Shown in pieces: positions 28,332 through 35,761 of a stretch of 35,761 nucleotides of DNA. The translations under genes and the position numbers were made by a program. The DNA comes from Actinomycetes bacterium (GTDB lineage Bacteria > Actinomycetota > Acidimicrobiia > Acidimicrobiales > Microtrichaceae). The stretch is from positions 1-35,761 of the forward strand of contig JAEWED010000004.1 in assembly GCA_023389745.1 (NCBI GenBank), written 5' to 3'. Position 1 is the first letter of the stretch; each line of letters starts with the position of its first letter. The notes below the pieces were generated by a model, which made no database searches, was not told the origin of the DNA, and saw nothing but the letters and a program-made list of their open reading frames with translations.

Positions 28332-29369
28332 ATGATTCCCCCCACCGCAGAGGACGTCCGCAAGCAGATCAAGGCCGAGCTGCCGGAGGACACCTTCGAA
28401 CGGCAGCCGCAGCGCGCGCTCTGGTTCATCCCGCTCGTCGCGGCGACGGTCGCCGCCGGAGCGACGATCATCGTCGCCCGCCCCCCGTGGTACCTGTGCC
28501 TGGTGCTCAGCCTGGTCATGGCCCAGTGCTTCGCAGCGATGGGCTTCCTCGGTCACGAGGTGCTGCACGGCTCCGTCGTGAAGTCCAAGGGCCTGCAGTA
28601 CGCCCTCGGCTACCTCGGCTTCGGGCCGTTCCTGGTCTCGCCGTCGCTGTGGCGTGTCTGGCACAACCAGGTGCACCACGGGAAGACCAACATGGGCAAC
28701 TCCGACCCCGACAGCTTCGGCACCGTGTCCCGTTACGAGAAGGCGCCGTCGACCCGCTTCGTCGCCCGCCTCGCCCCGGGCTCGCGCCACTGGCAGAGCT
28801 ACCTCTTCTTCGCCTACTGGTTCACGTTCCACGCCCAGGTCGTGCTGTGGATCCAGGCGAAGTACATGCGCTCCTTCGCCCGCTTCGACCGTCGCCGCGC
28901 CATCGTCGACAGCGCGGTGTGCCTGGCGCTGTGGGCGGTCGTCGCCGTGCTGGCCGGCCCGTTCTACGCGCTGTTCGTGATGGTCATCCCGATGATCGTC
29001 GCCAACTTCATCGTCATGAGCTACATCGCGACCAACCACTTCATGCGTCCGATGACCGAGACGAACGATCCGATCGAGAACTCGATGAGCGTCACGTCGC
29101 CCGCCATCGTCGACCGGATGCACTTCAACTTCAGCCACCACGTCGAGCACCACCTCTTCCCGAAGATGAGCGCGAAGCACGCCCCGCGGGTGCGCCGCTG
29201 GCTCCTCGCCAACGAGGCCGACCGCTACGTCTCACCGAAGCACTGGATGGCGTTCCTCTACCTGTACAAGACCCCGCGGGTGTACCTCGACGCCACGACG
29301 CTGTGCGATCCGGACCACCCCGAGGCCTACCAGGCCGACACCCGCCAGCTGGCCGAGATCCTGCACTGA
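28332..29369 (+). CDS. Membrane fatty-acid desaturase
   Basis: Di-iron integral membrane enzyme of 345 aa that introduces a double bond in an acyl chain. Histidine boxes: HEVLH at 75-79, HNQVHH at 111-116 and HHVEHH near 268-273, the usual HX(3-4)H, HX(2-3)HH, HX(2-3)HH order. Four hydrophobic stretches (about 32-50, 55-72, 155-175, 205-245) flank them. Start ATG 28332 has GAAGGA 5 nt upstream. Regulation by the divergent TetR is suggested by the operator array. Substrate and regiospecificity are unknown. Confidence 0.88.
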   Translation: MIPPTAEDVRKQIKAELPEDTFERQPQRALWFIPLVAATVAAGATIIVARPPWYLCLVLSLVMAQCFAAMGFLGHEVLHGSVVKSKGLQYALGYLGFGPFLVSPSLWRVWHNQVHHGKTNMGNSDPDSFGTVSRYEKAPSTRFVARLAPGSRHWQSYLFFAYWFTFHAQVVLWIQAKYMRSFARFDRRRAIVDSAVCLALWAVVAVLAGPFYALFVMVIPMIVANFIVMSYIATNHFMRPMTETNDPIENSMSVTSPAIVDRMHFNFSHHVEHHLFPKMSAKHAPRVRRWLLANEADRYVSPKHWMAFLYLYKTPRVYLDATTLCDPDHPEAYQADTRQLAEILH

Positions 29370-29415
29370 CGAGGGAGATACCGCGCGCCGCCCCGGATCG
29401 GCGAGACTTCACGTC

Positions 29416-30108
29416 GTGAACGTCGACACGATCGGGATCCATCCCCACCGCGCCCCCGTCCACGGCAGCGGCCGGCCCACCGGCTCGCTGCCCGCGAGAG
29501 TGATCGCCGCACTCGCCGTCGTCGCGGTCCTGCTCTGCGGAGCGGACCTGGCCGGCGCACACGGCGACACCGGCGAGCTCACCGTGACCCGGGCCGAGCA
29601 GTCCGGCCCGAACCGCATCGACCTCGAGGTCGGCATCGTGCACGGCGACGACGGGCACATCGCGTCGGACGCCACGGTCAGCGCCACCCTCGTGGGCCCA
29701 GCGGGCGACACCGTCGGGCCGGTCCCGCTCGCCCAGGTCGAGCCGGAGAGCTCGCTGTACGCGGCCGAGATCGAGGTGTCCGGTCCCGGTTCCTGGGCGG
29801 TCGCGGTCGACTCGACCAACCCGTCCGCCGGGACCCAGACCGAGATCGACGTGGTCCAGTCGCCCGCCGACGGGACCGACACCACGACATCGACCACGAC
29901 CGCGGCGCCGACCACGACCGCGGCGCCCGCCGACGGCACCGACTCGGCGGCAGCGACGCCGCTCGACGCGGAGAACGAGTCGTCGTCCAGCGACAGCCGG
30001 TGGCTGCTCGTCGGCGCAGCGGTCGCCGCCGTCGCACTCGTGGCGATCGTGACCTTCGCCCTGCGCCGCAACAGCGGCGACGACCCCGACGACGACGCGC
30101 TGGCCTGA
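29416..30108 (+). CDS. Exported protein with Ig-like domain and C-terminal membrane anchor
   Basis: 230 aa. A long n-region is followed by a hydrophobic stretch VIAALAVVAVLLCGADLAGA and a likely cleavage near AGAHG (residue 49). Residues 52-145 look like a beta-sandwich of YtkA/CopC type (weak similarity). A Thr/Ala-rich low-complexity linker (about 150-185) leads to a transmembrane helix WLLVGAAVAAVALVAIVTFAL and a short charged tail. Start is GTG 29416; no Shine-Dalgarno was seen. The His after the cleavage site (AHGD) is a common copper-protein feature, but function is not established. Confidence 0.6.
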   Translation: MNVDTIGIHPHRAPVHGSGRPTGSLPARVIAALAVVAVLLCGADLAGAHGDTGELTVTRAEQSGPNRIDLEVGIVHGDDGHIASDATVSATLVGPAGDTVGPVPLAQVEPESSLYAAEIEVSGPGSWAVAVDSTNPSAGTQTEIDVVQSPADGTDTTTSTTTAAPTTTAAPADGTDSAAATPLDAENESSSSDSRWLLVGAAVAAVALVAIVTFALRRNSGDDPDDDALA

Positions 30109-30120
30109 GCCATCGGCTCC

Positions 30121-30154
30121 GGCCGGCCCGCTCGGCGGGCGCGCTCAGCCGGCC
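30121..30154. terminator. Bidirectional terminator
   Basis: Nested repeats: GGCCGG (30121-30126) with CCGGCC (30149-30154), and an inner perfect CCCGC / GCGGG hairpin (30127-30139). It lies between convergent stops at 30108 and 30155. Confidence 0.55.
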
Positions 30155-30517
30155 TCAGAGCGGCGCGGCGAAGCTGAGCTCGTGCCCGTCCGGGTCCGAG
30201 ATGTGGAAGTAGCGCTCGCCCCACGGCGCATCCGCCGGCTGGGTGCTCGGCTCGTAGCCCCCTGCGACCGCGCGCTCGTGCACGGCGTCGACGTCGTCGA
30301 CCCAGAGGATCACCCGGCCCCACACCTCGGCGGGCGGCCGGTAGTCGGGGACGAGCTGGAGGTTCACCGCACCCGGCCCTGCCGCCAGGCTGCAGAACGC
30401 CGGTGTGTCGCGGCCGTCGCGGACCACGAAGCCGAGCGTCCGGTAGAAGCGCAGCGACCGATCCATGTCGGTGGACGCGAGGGTCACCGCGCTGAGCAGC
30501 TCGATCGGCGGCGTCAC
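30155..30517 (-). CDS. VOC-superfamily (glyoxalase-like) protein
   Basis: 120 aa, one vicinal-oxygen-chelate domain: VTLASTDMDRSLRFYRTLGF, then VNLQLVPDY, VDDVDAVHERAVAGGYE and FHISDPDGHELSF. The GHELSF Glu is the usual metal ligand. Members include glyoxalases, extradiol dioxygenases and resistance proteins; the reaction here is unknown. It starts at GTG 30517, which overlaps the stop of the SnoaL-like gene (GTGA), so the two are coupled. Confidence 0.8.
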   Translation of the reverse strand: MTPPIELLSAVTLASTDMDRSLRFYRTLGFVVRDGRDTPAFCSLAAGPGAVNLQLVPDYRPPAEVWGRVILWVDDVDAVHERAVAGGYEPSTQPADAPWGERYFHISDPDGHELSFAAPL

Positions 30518-30984
30518 CGGTCACCTCGGTCCGACGGTCGCGGGTCGAACGTCAGGTGCTCGCTGACGTCGCCCCAGAACTGCGGGATCATCGTGCGGTC
30601 CGCGAACCGCCAACCGTCGCCGGTCCGGACGAGGCGGTCGACGTAGCGACCCGCGACGACCGGCTGCAGCGGCAGGGTGTCGGTGCACTGCAGCACGGTG
30701 AACCGCGACCGCACCTCGAGCTCGTCGGGGCCGAGCTCGTCGACGATCACGTTCGTGACGACGTGCGAGGTGCGCGGCGTGCCGTCCGCGTGGCGACGCG
30801 TGGTGGCGCCGTAGAGCGAGGCGATGGCGTCGGAACCGGTCGCGATCTCGGTGCCCTCCGCGTCACGGAGGACCGCGTCGCCGAGCAGTCGCCCCACGCC
30901 GTCGAAGTCGCCGGCGTCGATCAGCTCCGCGTAGCGCGCCAGGAGCTCGCCCGCTGCCCATCGATCCTCACTCGTCACCGTCAT
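30514..30984 (-). CDS. SnoaL-like (NTF2-fold) protein
   Basis: 156 aa from ATG 30984. The pattern DRWAAGELLARYAELIDAGDFDGVGRLL, then RHADGTPRTSHVVTNVIVDE and a C-terminal GRYVDRLVRTGDGWRFADR matches SnoaL-4/NTF2-like enzymes, which act as dehydratases, isomerases or small-molecule binders in catabolism. A longer GTG-start version (31035) would add 17 residues made of a 15-bp repeat (GPVGE twice). The ATG was preferred because GAGGGA, supplied by the repeat, lies about 10 nt upstream. Confidence 0.75.
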   Translation of the reverse strand: MTVTSEDRWAAGELLARYAELIDAGDFDGVGRLLGDAVLRDAEGTEIATGSDAIASLYGATTRRHADGTPRTSHVVTNVIVDELGPDELEVRSRFTVLQCTDTLPLQPVVAGRYVDRLVRTGDGWRFADRTMIPQFWGDVSEHLTFDPRPSDRGDR

Positions 30985-30993
30985 CGGCTGTAC

Positions 30994-31023
30994 TCCCTCA
31001 CCGACTGGTCCCTCACCGACTGG
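30994..31023. repeat. 15-bp tandem repeat, two copies
   Basis: TCCCTCACCGACTGG at 30994-31008 and 31009-31023, with a partial third copy. It sits just upstream of the SnoaL-like ATG and its end provides the ribosome binding site on the minus strand. Confidence 0.9.
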
Positions 31024-31093
31024 TCCCGTGGTCACCGGACGCGACCGAACCGTGCCGACATGCCAGCACGGATCGACGGGTCAGGTGGGGACT

Positions 31094-32833
31094 TCAGCGG
31101 TCGGACATGGCGCGACCGACCGCGACCATCGAGCGCAGCACGCCCGGCACGGCTCGCAGCGCCCCGGCTACGTCGCGCCGCAGCGACACCCGGTAGTCGG
31201 GCCGTCGGTCGACGGGCCGTCGGTCGTCGGCCCGTCGGTCGTCGGCCCGTCGGTCGTCGGGCTGCCGCCTCGAACCTCGCTCGGGCATCCAGCACGAGTG
31301 CAGCGCGAGCGCCGGCGAGAAACCCGGGGTCGTCGCCCGGGCGACCGGCCCCTGGTCCAGGTGCGCAGCGTCGAAGAGCTGCAGCTCCTTGTTGCCGTCG
31401 CGGTGCACGACGACGAGCACGTAGCCGTCGTCGGGCTCGTCGGACCCGACCCGTGGCACGAACGTCGGCGGCGACGGGAACTCCCCAACCGGGTACTCCC
31501 AGACCTCGGCGACCTTCATCGACTCCAGGTCGAAGCGGCTCAACGTGCCGGGCATGGCGTGGGTCGGCAGCGACCTCGGCGCCACGACCCCGTCCTCAGC
31601 GTCGCCGTAGAGCCGCCACCACTCCTCGGTGACCAGCTCCGGATCGAACCCCATGCCGGCGAACCAGAGCTGGCGCTGGTGGCGGCGCGCCTCGACCCGG
31701 TGGCGGTCGCTGGTGGCGAGCACCCCACCCCAGACCCGCGTCTCGTCGGCGATCGTCTCGGAGCGGACGACCCGGCCGTCGACCGGGTCGATCAGGTACG
31801 CGGCGACGACCGTGGGCTGCACCGCCAGCGCGATCAGGCCCTGGTGGTCGGGGTGCACCGGCTCGCCCGTGCCGTGCACCACCGACTCGTCCGTGGCGGT
31901 GATCATCAGGTCGGCCAGCGGCATGTGCTGGGCGACGACGCGCAGCAGGCCGTCCACCTCGTCGACGTCGACGCTCAGGTGGCCTGTGGGCATCGGCAGT
32001 CGCACCTCGGTCACCGCGACCTCACCACCGGCCGGGGTGCGCTGCAGATCGCCCTTCGCCACGAGCCACAACGTCGTGTGGTCCTGGTTGCGCCGCTGGC
32101 GGGTCGCGCCGCGGAACGTCTCGGGCTCGACCACGAACGGCAGGTCGGCGAACACGACGTGGCGCTCGGACACCTTCACGTCGTGGATGGAGTCGTAGGG
32201 CGACATGCCCGTGAGGCGCCAGCGCCGCACCGGCCCGTCGAGGTCCCAGCGGGCCAGGTGCGCCTCGGCCGCGACTCCCGGCGGAGCGAGCTGGGTGTAG
32301 TTGAGGAAGTACATGCAGCCGGCGTCGACGTCGACGGCCGGATGGGCCGCGACGGCGCAGAGCGGTTCGAGCAGACCGGGCACCGCCTGCAGCCACTCGT
32401 CGTTGCCGCCGACAGCGGTCAGGTGGCGCATCGTCGCGGGATCGACCTCGACTGGTCGGCCGGCGTCGTACCCGACGAAGAGACGGCCGTCGATGGCGTC
32501 GACGTTGGTGTTGGCGTAGTTGGTGACACCGAAGGGCGACAGCTCCATGAACGCGACGCGACCGAAGAGGAACGGGAGGCGTCGACGCAACGTCGCCACC
32601 GGGGTGTCGATCAGACGGTGCCGCACGGCCACCCGGCCGGCGGGGTCAGGCCGCATCGAGATCCGGGCGAGCAGACCGGGCTCGCCGAACCAGTGGCCGC
32701 CGGGGCGTCGTTTGTCGGGGCCGACGATGAACACCGAGCCGTCGACGTCGTCGGGCCAGTGCCCCTCGACCACCTCGAGGCGGTGCGACGCCTCGCCCTG
32801 ACCCCGGAAGAGGTTCGTCGTCAGCGTCGCCAT
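31094..32833 (-). CDS. Carotenoid-cleavage-oxygenase family enzyme with C-terminal extension
   Basis: Fe(II) non-heme dioxygenase family (RPE65/CCO/lignostilbene dioxygenase), 579 aa. Likely iron His residues are in VAAHPAVDVDAG, SIHDVKVSERHVVFADLPF, VVAQHMPLADL and LALHSCWMPE, in the order expected of the seven-bladed propeller. The substrate could be a carotenoid, apocarotenoid or stilbene. After the last His motif about 60 residues extend, including a 15-bp minisatellite (ADDRR units) and a helix VAGALRAVPGVLRSMVAV that may touch membrane. Start ATG 32833 has GAGGGGG 4 nt upstream. Divergent from the ABC transporter. Confidence 0.8.
   Translation of the reverse strand: MATLTTNLFRGQGEASHRLEVVEGHWPDDVDGSVFIVGPDKRRPGGHWFGEPGLLARISMRPDPAGRVAVRHRLIDTPVATLRRRLPFLFGRVAFMELSPFGVTNYANTNVDAIDGRLFVGYDAGRPVEVDPATMRHLTAVGGNDEWLQAVPGLLEPLCAVAAHPAVDVDAGCMYFLNYTQLAPPGVAAEAHLARWDLDGPVRRWRLTGMSPYDSIHDVKVSERHVVFADLPFVVEPETFRGATRQRRNQDHTTLWLVAKGDLQRTPAGGEVAVTEVRLPMPTGHLSVDVDEVDGLLRVVAQHMPLADLMITATDESVVHGTGEPVHPDHQGLIALAVQPTVVAAYLIDPVDGRVVRSETIADETRVWGGVLATSDRHRVEARRHQRQLWFAGMGFDPELVTEEWWRLYGDAEDGVVAPRSLPTHAMPGTLSRFDLESMKVAEVWEYPVGEFPSPPTFVPRVGSDEPDDGYVLVVVHRDGNKELQLFDAAHLDQGPVARATTPGFSPALALHSCWMPERGSRRQPDDRRADDRRADDRRPVDRRPDYRVSLRRDVAGALRAVPGVLRSMVAVGRAMSDR
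31196..31255. repeat. 15-bp minisatellite inside the carotenoid-oxygenase gene
   Basis: Four 15-bp units at 31196, 31211, 31226 and 31241, the last two identical (GTCGGCCCGTCGGTC). Being a multiple of three, they keep the frame and encode DDRRA/VDRRP pentapeptides near the C-terminus. Confidence 0.9.
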
Positions 32834-32870
32834 CGGTCCCCCTCGACCCACCGGCTCCGCCGCGGCCGGA

Positions 32871-32889
32871 CGATGAACAGTGTTCACCG
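32871..32889. promoter_or_regulatory. Operator 1, carotenoid oxygenase side
   Basis: CGATGAACAGTGTTCACCG; core TGAAC-AGT-GTTCA is a perfect palindrome. It is 38 bp upstream of the carotenoid-oxygenase ATG. It matches operator 2 at 18 of 19 positions. Confidence 0.7.
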
Positions 32890-32933
32890 TGCCGTGGTCC
32901 GTGTGCAATCGTCGCGGACCGCGCGTGACGAGG

Positions 32934-32939
32934 TAGGGT
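32934..32939 (+). promoter_or_regulatory. Possible -10 for the ABC transporter
   Basis: TAGGGT, 64 bp before the binding-protein ATG; no convincing -35. The predicted start near 32946 is directly before operator 2. Confidence 0.3.
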
Positions 32940-32947
32940 CCACGGCG

Positions 32948-32966
32948 CGATGAACGGTGTTCACCG
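32948..32966. promoter_or_regulatory. Operator 2, ABC transporter side
   Basis: CGATGAACGGTGTTCACCG; same palindrome as operator 1 with one change, starts 77 bp apart. It lies between the likely start site and the binding-protein gene, consistent with repression. Confidence 0.7.
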
Positions 32967-33003
32967 GGAATCGACCACCAACGCGTCACTTCCGGGGGGA
33001 CCG

Positions 33004-34314
33004 ATGACTCGTAGAACCGTGCTGTGCACCCTGATCGCCGTCCTCGCAATCGTCGGCGCGTCGTGCAGCGAGCCCGAGGACACCTCGACCGGCGACACCG
33101 GCGACACCGCCGCCGAGTCGGTCGAGTGCTCGGCCGAGCAGCTCGAGCAGTGCGCACGCGAGAGCTCGATCGCCGACCTGGTCCCCGACGAGCCGGTGGC
33201 CGCCGACGGCGAGCCCTTCCGCATCGGCATGGTGAACCAGGAGAACACCCCCGCCGGGTCGTTCCCCGAGCTGAGCCAGGCCGTGCAGGCCGCGATCGAG
33301 TACGTGAACGCCGAGCTCGGCGGGCTCGACGGTCGACCGCTCGAGCTCGAGGTGTGCAACACCGAGTTCAGCGCCGAGGGGTCGACCGCCTGCGGTCAGC
33401 GCTTCGTCGAGGCCGACATGCCGGTCGTGCTCGGCGGCATCGACGTGTTCGGCAACGCGATCGACGTGCTCGCCGACAACGAGGTCCCCTACGCCGGTGG
33501 CATCCCCATCAGCACCCAGTCGGTGCAGGCAGAGAACTCCTACCAGTGGAGCGGCGGCAGCTGGGGCGCGGCGGTCGCCTTCGCGGAGCACGCCTCGAAG
33601 GAGCTCGACGCCGAGCGCGTCGCCGTCGTCTACGGCGAGTTCGGCTCGATCACCGAGGCCGCCGAGTACGCCCGGACGGTGCTCGAGCGCAACGGCGTCG
33701 AGACCCAGCTCGTGCCGTACCCGATCGTCGCCACCGACCTGGTGTCGCCGATGCAGGCAGCGGCCTCGACCGACCCCGACGCGATCTTCGTGCTGGCGGC
33801 CGACACGAGCTGCAAGGCGGGCTTCGAGGCGATCGCCACGCTGGGGCTGGACGCCCAGAAGTACTTCGTGGGCGCCTGTGCGGCGCCGACGATCATCGAC
33901 TCGGTCGACCCGGCGTCGACCGAGGGCACGATCTTCAACGTCGAGGGACCGATCTCGAGGACATCCCCCGAGCCCGATCCGGACTTCACGCTGTACGAGG
34001 GAGTGCTCGCGGAGTACTCCGACGGGCTCGACCCCGTCGGTGCCGGCACGGTCTCGTTCCGGGCGTTCATGAACCTCTACACCGTGCTGCGCGAGCTCGG
34101 AGCGGACGGCGCCACCCCGGCGGCGATCACCGATGCGCTCGCCGCCAAGGTGGACGCGCCGAGCTACATGGGCCACCCCTACACCTGTGACCGTGAGCAG
34201 TTCGAGGGGCTGCCGGCGATGTGCTCACCCCAGCAGATCCTCGGTCGCATGGAGGACGGCGACCTGCAGCAGCTCGGCTCGTGGTACGACGTCGGCGCCA
34301 TCTACGCCGGATGA
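33004..34314 (+). CDS. Branched-chain amino-acid-type ABC transporter substrate-binding lipoprotein
   Basis: 436 aa. The signal peptide TRRTVLCTLIAVLAIVGASC ends at Cys21, likely lipidated. A Ser/Thr/Asp/Glu-rich linker is followed by a type 1 periplasmic binding fold (about 68-420): IGMVNQENTPAGSFPELSQAVQAAIEYVNAELGGLDGRPLELEVC is the LivJ/LivK-type start. The ligand is unknown; such proteins in actinobacteria bind amides, aromatic acids and others as well as amino acids. ATG 33004 has GGGGGGA 3 nt upstream. The permease follows after 39 nt. Confidence 0.85.
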   Translation: MTRRTVLCTLIAVLAIVGASCSEPEDTSTGDTGDTAAESVECSAEQLEQCARESSIADLVPDEPVAADGEPFRIGMVNQENTPAGSFPELSQAVQAAIEYVNAELGGLDGRPLELEVCNTEFSAEGSTACGQRFVEADMPVVLGGIDVFGNAIDVLADNEVPYAGGIPISTQSVQAENSYQWSGGSWGAAVAFAEHASKELDAERVAVVYGEFGSITEAAEYARTVLERNGVETQLVPYPIVATDLVSPMQAAASTDPDAIFVLAADTSCKAGFEAIATLGLDAQKYFVGACAAPTIIDSVDPASTEGTIFNVEGPISRTSPEPDPDFTLYEGVLAEYSDGLDPVGAGTVSFRAFMNLYTVLRELGADGATPAAITDALAAKVDAPSYMGHPYTCDREQFEGLPAMCSPQQILGRMEDGDLQQLGSWYDVGAIYAG

Positions 34315-34353
34315 GCGCACCGCGCTCGGCCCGAGACCTCCGGGAGCACTGAG

Positions 34354-35761
34354 ATCGCCGATCACCTGGGTTACCTGCTCGCCGGACTCGGAGGGGGCGC
34401 GGTCGTCGCGTCCCTCGCGCTCGGCCTGGTGCTCGTCCACCGGTCCTCCGGTGTCGTCAACTTCGCGCACGCGGCGATGGGCATGTACGTCGCCTTCGCC
34501 TTCTTCGAGTTCCGGGCGACCGGGGACCTGGTGCTGCCGATCCTCGGACTGCCGGCCCGGGTCCACCTGCTGGCGCGGCCGACCCTGGCGAGCGCGCTCG
34601 CCGTCGCCGTCGTGCTCGCTGCGCTGCTCGGCCTCGTCGTCTACGGGCTGGTGTTCCGGCCGCTGCGCCGCGCCCCGGTCCTGGCCCGGGTCGTCGCGTC
34701 GCTGGGCCTGCTGCTCTACCTGCAGGAGATCGTCCGGCTGCGCTTCCCGATCGCGGGCTCCGGTGTCAGCGTCCGTCGAGCGGTGCTGCCCGAGGGCCCG
34801 GTGCGCATCGCCGGAGCCGCCGTCACCGAGAACCGGCTGCTCCTGGCCGGCGGCGTGGTGGTCGTCGCGCTCGTGCTCGGCGCGGTCTATCGCTGGACCC
34901 GCTTCGGGCTCTCGACCCGAGCAGCCGCCGGCAACGAGAAGGGCGCCCTGCTGATCGGCATCTCGCCGGACCGGCTCGGCGCGCTGAACTGGATGATCGC
35001 CTCGATCCTCGCCGGCGTGGCCGTCATCCTGATCGAGCCCATCGCCGGGCTCGACCCGACGACCACCACGCTGCTCGTCGTCCCGGCGCTCGCCGCCGCG
35101 CTGCTCGGCTCGCTCAGCTCGTTCGCGATCGCCACCGCCGCAGGTCTGGGCATAGGGATGGTGCAGTCGCTCATCCTCGGGTACGCCGTGCGTCCGAGCA
35201 CGACGTGGATCCCCGACTGGCTGCCGACCACCGGGCTCCAGCAGTTCGTGCCGGTCCTGCTGATCGTCGGCGCGCTCGTCTGGGGTGGCGACTCGCTCCC
35301 CGACCGCAGCGCCGTGGTCGACATCCGACTGCCCCGCTCGCCGTCACCGCGACACGTCACCGCATGGACGCTCGGGATCTCGTCGCTGGTCCTGGTGGGG
35401 CTGTTCACCGTCGACGCGGGCCACCGCCAGGCACTCATCACGTCGATGGTCGTCACCCTGCTCGCCCTGTCGATCGTCGTCGTCACCGGCTACGTCGGGC
35501 AGATCTCGCTCGCCCAGCTCGCGTTCGCCGGGGTCGCGGGCTTCACCGTGATCCGGCTCACCGAGCACCACGTGCCGCTGCTGATCGCGGTGCTGCTGGC
35601 CGCGGGTGTGTCGACCGTGCTCGGCATCGTCGTCGGTCTGCCGGCCACACGGGTGCGCGGCATGAGCCTGGCGATCACGACGCTCGCCCTCGCCGTCGCG
35701 GTCGAACAGCTCGTCCTCGCGAGCCCACCGCTGTCGGGCGGCGCGGCGGGCTCCTCGGCGC
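34354..35761 (+). CDS. Fused LivH-LivM ABC permease, no canonical start, cut by window end
   Basis: A reading frame open from the binding-protein stop to the window edge, at least 469 codons. The first part is LivH-like (ADHLGYLLAGLGGGAV, RSSGVVNFAHAAMGMYVAF, then RAAAGNEKGALLIGISPDRLGALNW, an EAA-type loop). From about residue 330 it is LivM-like (VTGYVGQISLAQLAFAGVAGF, GLPATRVRGMSLAITTLALA). LivH and LivM are normally separate proteins; fusions occur in some actinobacteria. No ATG, GTG or TTG lies upstream in frame. ATC at 34354 has GGGAG (34342-34346) 7 nt upstream and aligns with the family N-terminus M-A-D-H-L, so it is the best start. Confidence 0.75.
   Translation, partial: MADHLGYLLAGLGGGAVVASLALGLVLVHRSSGVVNFAHAAMGMYVAFAFFEFRATGDLVLPILGLPARVHLLARPTLASALAVAVVLAALLGLVVYGLVFRPLRRAPVLARVVASLGLLLYLQEIVRLRFPIAGSGVSVRRAVLPEGPVRIAGAAVTENRLLLAGGVVVVALVLGAVYRWTRFGLSTRAAAGNEKGALLIGISPDRLGALNWMIASILAGVAVILIEPIAGLDPTTTTLLVVPALAAALLGSLSSFAIATAAGLGIGMVQSLILGYAVRPSTTWIPDWLPTTGLQQFVPVLLIVGALVWGGDSLPDRSAVVDIRLPRSPSPRHVTAWTLGISSLVLVGLFTVDAGHRQALITSMVVTLLALSIVVVTGYVGQISLAQLAFAGVAGFTVIRLTEHHVPLLIAVLLAAGVSTVLGIVVGLPATRVRGMSLAITTLALAVAVEQLVLASPPLSGGAAGSSA

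Noticed and set aside
31028..32953. 641-codon + strand frame opposite the carotenoid oxygenase
   Set aside because: The minus-strand gene has clear family motifs; the + frame has none and includes the minisatellite as RRPVG-type repeats.

Overview
This is a high-GC actinobacterial chromosome segment, most likely from Acidimicrobiia (the class is an inference). The evidence for Actinomycetota is the str/S10 gene order, an RpoC with the actinobacterial helical insert near residues 150-280, a TTG-started rpoB, U-tract-free GC-rich terminators, and several genes that look leaderless. No rRNA, tRNA, CRISPR or mobile element was seen.

Region 1 (1-18.8 kb, all on the minus strand) is the core information-processing block. 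In transcription order it reads rplJ-rplL / rpoB-rpoC / rpsL-rpsG-fusA / tuf / a DUF4333 lipoprotein / rpsJ / rplC-rplD-rplW-rplB-rpsS-rplV-rpsC, the last gene cut by the window edge. Promoter-like sites (TTGnnn, 17-18 bp, TAnnnT) and strong hairpins divide it into separate transcription units. The clearest novelty is between rpsJ and rplC. These genes normally abut, but here a good promoter and a leader of about 260 nt with up to six stem-loops separate them. The RNA polymerase and ribosome genes also carry unusual residues. RpoC has lost all four cysteines of its second zinc site and has Pro in place of the bridge-helix hinge His. RpoB has Val at E. coli position 518. EF-Tu has an altered DGPMPQT segment. 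L22 and L10 carry long acidic tails.

Region 2 (19.0-30.1 kb) is accessory metabolism: a zinc-free MDR oxidoreductase, an overlapping FGGY kinase / sphingosine-1-phosphate-lyase-like pair, a lipoprotein GDPD phosphodiesterase, a HAD phosphatase, an RlmI-like methyltransferase coupled to a secreted lipase that appears to start with CTG, and a TetR regulator divergent from a fatty-acid desaturase. The TetR/desaturase intergene holds five operator-like units at an exact 15-bp period. A signal-peptide plus C-terminal-TM surface protein closes the region. The FGGY, GDPD and HAD genes have TAnnnT followed by exactly six bases and ATG with no clear Shine-Dalgarno, the signature of leaderless mRNA.

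Region 3 (30.15-35.76 kb) looks like a small uptake/catabolism unit. A carotenoid-oxygenase-family enzyme, a SnoaL-like protein and a VOC protein run leftward. A branched-chain-amino-acid-type ABC transporter (binding lipoprotein plus a fused LivH-LivM permease running off the window) runs rightward. Two near-identical palindromes in the shared intergene suggest a common repressor encoded elsewhere. The permease has no canonical start codon, and ATC at 34354 is the best candidate.
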